A stretch of DNA of 64,000 bases. Source: Geomonas azotofigens. GTDB lineage: Bacteria > Desulfobacterota > Desulfuromonadia > Geobacterales > Geobacteraceae. The notes under the pieces were generated by a model, which was not told the DNA's origin, did not search any database, and saw only the letters and a program-made list of their open reading frames with translations. This document shows, piece by piece, positions 59,730 to 64,000 of this stretch. Location of the stretch: contig NZ_JAHLME010000001.1 in NCBI RefSeq assembly GCF_018919395.1, forward strand, positions 496,001-560,000, given 5' to 3'. The position numbers and the translations under genes are program-made. The first letter of the stretch is position 1; every line of letters starts with the position of its first letter.

Positions 59730-61010
59730 TTAGAAGAGCAGCTGCACCTGGGCGCGCGCCACGAGGTCGTCAACCTGGCCCTTGTAGGTGTGGCGGTTGC
59801 CGACGTCACCTTGGATCTTCAGGTTGTTGCCGTAGAGGAAGTAGTTGACCGCACCCTGGATTTCGGAAATGGAGTCGTTGGATACCTGGCGGTTGGGATC
59901 CATCCAGGCGTAGCGGAGGGCAAGCTCCAGGCGCTGCGGGATGACGAAGTAGCCGGCCTGGACATAACCGCCCTTGGCGATCAGCTCCTTGCCGGAAGTT
60001 TCACCCACGGCTTTCCCCCAGAAGTATTCGCCCTGCATCGACGCGCCCAGCCACTTGCAGGCGAAGTCCGCTTCCCAGGAGTCGACGCTGATATCCTCGG
60101 CAGCCTTGGTGCCGAAGTATTTCGCCTTTACCGCGGTACCGAGCCAGCCGTTGGCGTCGGTCACGAAATTGGAGTTGTTGTTGTCGATGGCGGAAGTCGC
60201 CGCGGCCCCGGTTCCGGATACCGTCTTTTTCACGGTATTGAGGTAGTAGCTGCTTCCCAGCGAGACCAGCGGCTTCTTGGAATACTCGAGGTCTCCCTCA
60301 CCGTACTTCATGTCGCCCAGAGGGTTGAAAGCCAGCCTGAAGGCGTACGCGTTGTCGCCGGTTTTGTTCTTGGTATTCTGGCCGGCGCCTCCGAAGACCC
60401 CCGCGTCGTACTTCACGACGCCGGTCCAGAGATCGCCATGCAGGTTGATACCCGTATCGTACCCCTGCATGAAGGCATTCCTCACGAAGGAGCCGTCCAC
60501 GAACTGCTGAGCGGTGTTGGAGGTGATCCACTGCCGGGAGTACTGGATCTTCTCCTGTCCGAACATCACCTGCAGTTCGTCGGCGACGCGGTACTTCATG
60601 TTCACCTCTTCCATCGCCTTGGAGTTCTCCTTCACCACGTTGGCCCAGTTGTAGGTGGCCTTGTAGGTGAGGTCCTTGGTGAAGGCGTAGCCGCTCAGGA
60701 GGGTCTTGACGCGCCGCAGGTTGAACTGGCTCACGTCCTGCTTGTTAGGCACCTCGTAGTTATCCAACTCGTACTGCGCCTGTATCTGGCCGCCCAACTG
60801 CAACTGGAACTTCTGGTCCGGGGAGGTGAACACGAACCCCTTGCCCAGCTTGTAATCCAGGGGCTGTGCCTTTGACGCTTCCTTGTACTCAGCCTCCGTG
60901 ATGACACCTTTCTCCTTCAGGATATCCTCCAGGCTTTTAGCCTGGGCATCATTGCCCGCCGCCAGTACCGCCAGAACACCTGCCATCGCCAACGTCGCCT
61001 GTTTTTTCAT
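59730..61010 (-). CDS. outer membrane porin, OprO/OprP-like
   Basis: From ATG 61010 (AAGGAGAGG before it) the protein has 426 residues with signal MKKQATLAMAGVLAVLAAGNDAQA. A short coiled-coil segment (LEDILKEKGVITEAEYKEA) precedes the barrel, as in phosphate-selective porin O/P relatives. Barrel strands include FQLQLGGQIQAQYELDNYE and FNLRRVKTLLSGYAFTKDL, and the chain ends in LLF. It is first in a two-gene unit with the flavocytochrome (44 bases between), so it may bring fumarate or another acceptor into the periplasm. Confidence 0.87.
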   Translation of the reverse strand: MKKQATLAMAGVLAVLAAGNDAQAKSLEDILKEKGVITEAEYKEASKAQPLDYKLGKGFVFTSPDQKFQLQLGGQIQAQYELDNYEVPNKQDVSQFNLRRVKTLLSGYAFTKDLTYKATYNWANVVKENSKAMEEVNMKYRVADELQVMFGQEKIQYSRQWITSNTAQQFVDGSFVRNAFMQGYDTGINLHGDLWTGVVKYDAGVFGGAGQNTKNKTGDNAYAFRLAFNPLGDMKYGEGDLEYSKKPLVSLGSSYYLNTVKKTVSGTGAAATSAIDNNNSNFVTDANGWLGTAVKAKYFGTKAAEDISVDSWEADFACKWLGASMQGEYFWGKAVGETSGKELIAKGGYVQAGYFVIPQRLELALRYAWMDPNRQVSNDSISEIQGAVNYFLYGNNLKIQGDVGNRHTYKGQVDDLVARAQVQLLF

Positions 61011-61067
61011 GATCCTCTCCTTCTCAGTGTGAGGGCGTTCGCCCCGTAACAGCCTTTGACTCATTAG

Positions 61068-61084
61068 AGCAGGATCGGTACCAA
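61068..61084 (-). promoter_or_regulatory. sigma-54 promoter of porin/flavocytochrome unit
   Basis: On the minus strand TTGGTACCGATCCTGCT matches the -24/-12 consensus TGGCACGNNNNTTGCW with GG and GC at the exact spacing. Transcription would begin near 61057, leaving a leader of about 47 bases. The NtrC-type gene immediately upstream (61275-62681) encodes a suitable activator. Confidence 0.78.
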
Positions 61085-61162
61085 GAACAGCCAACAGACG
61101 TAAGTCTTCGTTATCGTTGATCAAAACTGGGCATCGAGGGTGGGTCGGGACGGCAAACCGCT

Positions 61163-61177
61163 ATAGCCGCGGGCTAT
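61163..61177. promoter_or_regulatory. candidate upstream activator site
   Basis: ATAGCC-GCG-GGCTAT is a perfect inverted repeat about 110 bases upstream of the predicted sigma-54 start. The word GGCTATAG recurs in the 61235-61270 stem-loop. The distance fits an enhancer bound by the NtrC-type regulator. Confidence 0.55.
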
Positions 61178-61234
61178 CGGTGTTGTCATGAGGTAGGTGA
61201 AAAAGAGTAGGAATTACGGCGGGTTACAACTGTT

Positions 61235-61270
61235 ATTGCCGGAGTCTATGGCTATAGACTCCGGCAATAG
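61235..61270. terminator. 16-bp perfect stem-loop after ntrC-type gene
   Basis: TATTGCCGGAGTCTAT (61235-61250) and ATAGACTCCGGCAATA (61255-61270) pair perfectly around GGCT, five bases past the regulator's stop codon. There is no T run on the minus strand. It could stop transcription, or its GGCTATAG centre could be a second activator site. Confidence 0.6.
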
Positions 61271-61274
61271 GGGT

Positions 61275-62681
61275 TCAGCGGCGGGAGAGCTTGAGGCGTT
61301 TCCAGAGGGAAGGCTGTGAGATGCCGAGGAGCCGTGCGGCGAGGGTCTGGTTGCCGCCGGCACGTTTCATCGCTTCTTCAAGCAGGTATCCGGCCGCGTT
61401 GGCAAAGGTCGGCAGGGGCTCGAACGAGGCAAACGGATTCTGGTCCGGGAGGCGCTCCGCCACCGCCCCGCCGGAGGCGCTGATCGATTTCACGAAGCTC
61501 TCCATGGAAAGCATGCGCTCCTTGTGCGTGCTCACCGCGTCGAAGACCATCGCCTTGAACTCGCGGACGTTTCCCGGAAAGCCATAGGTCGACAGCAGCT
61601 GCACGAGCCCCGGCGGAGGAGTCGGCTTCTTCTTCCCCAGCGTCCCGGCCGCCTCCTCCAGGAACAGGTCCAGGAGGTAGGGGATGTCCCCCTTGCGCTC
61701 GCGCAGCGGCGGGACTTCGACGTGGTGAGCGCGCAGCCGGTAAAACAGGTCGCGCCGGAAGGTCCCTTCGGCCACTTTCGCCTCCAGGTTCTGGTGGGTC
61801 GCCACCACGACGCGCGCCTTCAGCCGTTTGGGTTGGTCGCTCCCCAGCGGAAAATATTCACCCTCCTGGAGCAGCCGCAAAAGTTTGACCTGGGACGGTA
61901 TGCTCAGGTCCCCGATCTCGTCCAGGAAGAGGGTGCCGTTGGCAGCCGCCTCGATCATGCCGCGGCGCACCCCTTCGGCACCGGTGAAGGCGCCGCGCAG
62001 ATGCCCGAACAGGGTGTCGGCGAAAACGGTGTCGTCGAGTCCGGCCACGTTGACCGCGACCATCTCCCCTTTGCAGCCGCTGAGCCGGTGCGTGGCCTGC
62101 GCCAGCAGTTCCTTGCCGGATCCGCTCTCGCCGGTGATCAGCAAGGGGAGCGGGCTCTTCGCCACCGCCTCGATGTAGGCGAACATGGCCTGCATGGCGC
62201 GATCGGCGGTGCAGATGGCGGAGAAGGCCTCCGGGTGCTTGAGCTCGCACGAGACGAAGCGCTGCGTCATCTCCTTGTTTTCCCGCTGCAACTCGAGATG
62301 CTTGATGGCCCGCACCACGCCGCAGACGATGCGCTCCTCGTCGTCGGTCTTCACGTAGTAGTCGTGGGCGCCGAGCCTCATGCAGGTCACCACCTTCCCC
62401 ACCTGGTTCAGGCCGCTGACGACTATCACGGCCACCCCGGGATAACGCTCCCCGATCTGGGTCAGCAGCTCTTCCCCGGAAACGTGCGGCATGGTGAGGT
62501 CGAGCAAGACCAGGCCGAAGTCCCGCTGCGCCATCAGCTCAAGGACCTGGCGGCTGTCGCTGCACGTTTCCACGTTGGTGATCCCCGCGCTACTTTCCAG
62601 CGCCAGCGAGAGCGAACGCAGCCAGGCCGGCTCGTCATCCACCAGCAACACCCGGAAGGACGGGTAGAGCTCACTTTCCAT
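61275..62681 (-). CDS. sigma-54-dependent response regulator (NtrC/DctD family)
   Basis: This 468-residue protein has a receiver domain (VLLVDDEPAW; phospho-acceptor Asp61 in LLDLTMPHVSG), an AAA+ domain with Walker A GESGSGKE, the sigma-54 contact loop RGAFTGAEG, GTLFLDEIGDL and FRRDLFYRLRAHHVEVPPLRER, and a Fis-type helix-turn-helix (GNQTLAARLLGISQPSLWKRL). All parts needed for open-complex formation are intact. Its start overlaps the end of the kinase gene by 11 bases. The adjacent sigma-54 promoter and palindromes make the porin/flavocytochrome unit the obvious target. Confidence 0.94.
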   Translation of the reverse strand: MESELYPSFRVLLVDDEPAWLRSLSLALESSAGITNVETCSDSRQVLELMAQRDFGLVLLDLTMPHVSGEELLTQIGERYPGVAVIVVSGLNQVGKVVTCMRLGAHDYYVKTDDEERIVCGVVRAIKHLELQRENKEMTQRFVSCELKHPEAFSAICTADRAMQAMFAYIEAVAKSPLPLLITGESGSGKELLAQATHRLSGCKGEMVAVNVAGLDDTVFADTLFGHLRGAFTGAEGVRRGMIEAAANGTLFLDEIGDLSIPSQVKLLRLLQEGEYFPLGSDQPKRLKARVVVATHQNLEAKVAEGTFRRDLFYRLRAHHVEVPPLRERKGDIPYLLDLFLEEAAGTLGKKKPTPPPGLVQLLSTYGFPGNVREFKAMVFDAVSTHKERMLSMESFVKSISASGGAVAERLPDQNPFASFEPLPTFANAAGYLLEEAMKRAGGNQTLAARLLGISQPSLWKRLKLSRR

Positions 62682-64000
62682 TTTTACTCCCTGCCACGGC
62701 AGCCGGTAGAGAAAGGGTGACCGTGGTCCCCTCGCCGGGGCTCGACTCGAAACCGAGGTCGCCGCCGTGGTCCTTGATGATGTTCGCCGAAATGGAGAGA
62801 CCGAGGCCGGTTCCTCCGCTCTCGCGCTTGGTGGTGAAGAATGGGTCGGTCAGGTGCTGCAGGTGCTCGGGAGCGATGCCGCTTCCCTGGTCCCGCACCT
62901 TCAGCACCACCTTCCCCGCCGCCGCGTCATAGCTCGTGGCGACCTCGATGGCGCGGCTCGGGTCCGGCAGCGCCTGGCCGGCGTTCATGATGAGGTTCAC
63001 CACCACCTGCTCCAATCGTTGCACGTTGCCATAGACCGGCGGGAGGCCGTTGCCGTAACTCGCGCTGAAATTACTGGTGAATTTCCGGGTAGCCACATCC
63101 ACCAGGCGCACCGCCGTCTGCACCACGTCGTTGAAGTCCAGCGGTTCCTTGCGCGCCTCATCGTCCTTCCTGGCAAAGTTCTTCAGGTCGTCCACGGTCT
63201 TCTTGATGCGGTGCGCGCCGTCCTGTATCTCGTCCAGGATGAGCGGCACCTCCTGCCGAACCCGCTGGTACCTGATCCCTCCCAGGGAGAAGTCCCCCTC
63301 TTGCTCCTGGTAGCGGTCCAGGATCCGCTCCGCATCCCGAAAAATTTTCTTCAAGGTCGGCATGTTCATCAGGATGATGCCCGTGGGATTGTTGATCTCG
63401 TGGGCGACCCCGGATACCAGTATCCCGAGCGCCGCCATCTTGTCCGCCTGCACCAGTTGCTGCTGGTTTCTCTGCAACTCGGCCAGGGCATTCGAGAGCG
63501 ACTCCGTGCGCTGCGCCACCTGCCGGCGCAGGGAGTACGACCAAAGCACCGTCGCCGCCAGGATCAGGGAGAGGGGTATCACCACCAGCGCCGCGTACTT
63601 GGCGATTACGAGCCAGGAGGTCTTCTGCGGTTCCAATACACCGATCCACTTGTTGTAGATCTCGTCGAACTGGCCGGTCTTCTTCAGGATGCTGAGCCCT
63701 TCGTTGAACTGGGCCAGCAGTTCCGCGTTTCCCTTTTTCACCGCGTAGCAGTAGTACCGCTGGGGCGCCACATTGCTCGCCATCGGCACGATGTTCTCCA
63801 GCTTCTCCTCGCGGATGATGTGCATGCCGGGCAGCAGTGCGAGCACCGCGTAGTCGCAATCCCCCCGGGCGAGTTGCTCAAGGGTCTCGCGCGGGCTGTC
63901 GGTGAGCACCAGGTCGCGCTCCCACCCCTTCTCCCTCAGGTAGTTGTGCATCCCTCCGCCGCGGTGCACCAGCACCTTTTTTCCCTTCAGCTCGTCCAGG
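62671..64000 (-). CDS. sensor histidine kinase with substrate-binding-protein domain, 5' part outside window
   Basis: About 443 residues are visible; the coding frame is open to the window edge (LDELKGKKVLVHRGGGMHNYL). The N-terminal visible part is a type-3 periplasmic solute-binding fold (SPRETLEQLARGDCDYAVL, YYCYAVKKGNAELLAQFNEG, DEIYNKWIG). Then come a transmembrane helix (YAALVVIPLSLILAATVLW), a coiled coil, HisKA with GVAHEINNPTGIIL, and an ATPase domain (NLIMNAGQALP, DQGSGIAPEH, GGTGLGLSISANII). It probably binds a small acid or amino acid directly in the periplasm and phosphorylates the NtrC-type protein with which its gene overlaps. Confidence 0.9.
   Translation of the reverse strand, partial: LDELKGKKVLVHRGGGMHNYLREKGWERDLVLTDSPRETLEQLARGDCDYAVLALLPGMHIIREEKLENIVPMASNVAPQRYYCYAVKKGNAELLAQFNEGLSILKKTGQFDEIYNKWIGVLEPQKTSWLVIAKYAALVVIPLSLILAATVLWSYSLRRQVAQRTESLSNALAELQRNQQQLVQADKMAALGILVSGVAHEINNPTGIILMNMPTLKKIFRDAERILDRYQEQEGDFSLGGIRYQRVRQEVPLILDEIQDGAHRIKKTVDDLKNFARKDDEARKEPLDFNDVVQTAVRLVDVATRKFTSNFSASYGNGLPPVYGNVQRLEQVVVNLIMNAGQALPDPSRAIEVATSYDAAAGKVVLKVRDQGSGIAPEHLQHLTDPFFTTKRESGGTGLGLSISANIIKDHGGDLGFESSPGEGTTVTLSLPAAVAGSKNGK

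Overview
The window is a GC-rich bacterial chromosome segment. Its gene content points to the Geobacter/Geomonas/Citrifermentans group (order Geobacterales, Desulfobacterota): many multiheme c-type cytochromes, a periplasmic flavocytochrome fumarate reductase, pyruvate:ferredoxin oxidoreductase, bacteriohemerythrin, many hybrid histidine kinases, GGDEF/EAL proteins, and two genes read through an in-frame TGA as selenoproteins. I assigned this from gene families only; no database was searched.

Layout. Positions 1-5.2 kb hold a membrane-protein fragment, plsC, ssb, a GH15 glucoamylase-like enzyme, an SDR dehydrogenase and an aquaporin remnant. Positions 5.4-16.9 kb are mostly housekeeping and regulation: a small AhpD-like selenoprotein, a MATE exporter, a methyltransferase, fabH, a HEAT-repeat protein, an HD-domain protein, radA, a DksA-type protein, a GAF-domain kinase, a flavoprotein and bacteriohemerythrin. 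Positions 17-22 kb hold a hybrid kinase and a GGDEF/EAL response regulator. Positions 22.3-25.4 kb hold tpx, an AI-2E-type permease and a thioredoxin/CcdA fusion. Positions 25.3-29.6 kb (minus) hold a three-gene unit with two ATGA overlaps: corrinoid protein, MtaA-like methyltransferase, and a hybrid kinase with a DUF1638-like N-terminus. Positions 29.9-38.4 kb hold a galactose unit: glf, a GH2 enzyme, galT, a metal-site-degenerate M24 protein, galK and a GH1-RmlD fusion. A glycosyltransferase and a soluble MCP follow.

Positions 41.1-51.2 kb (minus) hold the ext-type selenite/tellurite-reduction and electron-transfer cluster: rhodanese lipoprotein ExtH, porin ExtI, small ExtJ, and pentaheme selenocytochrome ExtKL. 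After an internal terminator and a new promoter come a 12-heme lipoprotein, a 10-heme cytochrome, a Rieske protein, a split cytochrome b and a tetraheme cytochrome. A divergent LysR regulator faces extH across an intergenic region carrying two perfect ATGCG-N5-CGCAT palindromes. Reading the 41-46 kb part as a quinol-oxidising complex feeding electrons through multihemes to the ExtI/ExtKL conduit is inference from composition.

Positions 52.8-64 kb hold PFOR, an MFS transporter, and a fumarate-respiration module: flavocytochrome c and porin behind a well-spaced sigma-54 promoter, followed upstream by an NtrC-type activator and its substrate-binding-domain histidine kinase, which runs off the window end.

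The strongest observations are the two in-frame TGA codons, each followed by a hairpin with the same geometry (stem from +12, GGU at the loop at +18 to +20), and the corrinoid/methyltransferase/DUF1638-kinase triad, which looks like a sensory system built on corrinoid methyl-transfer parts.
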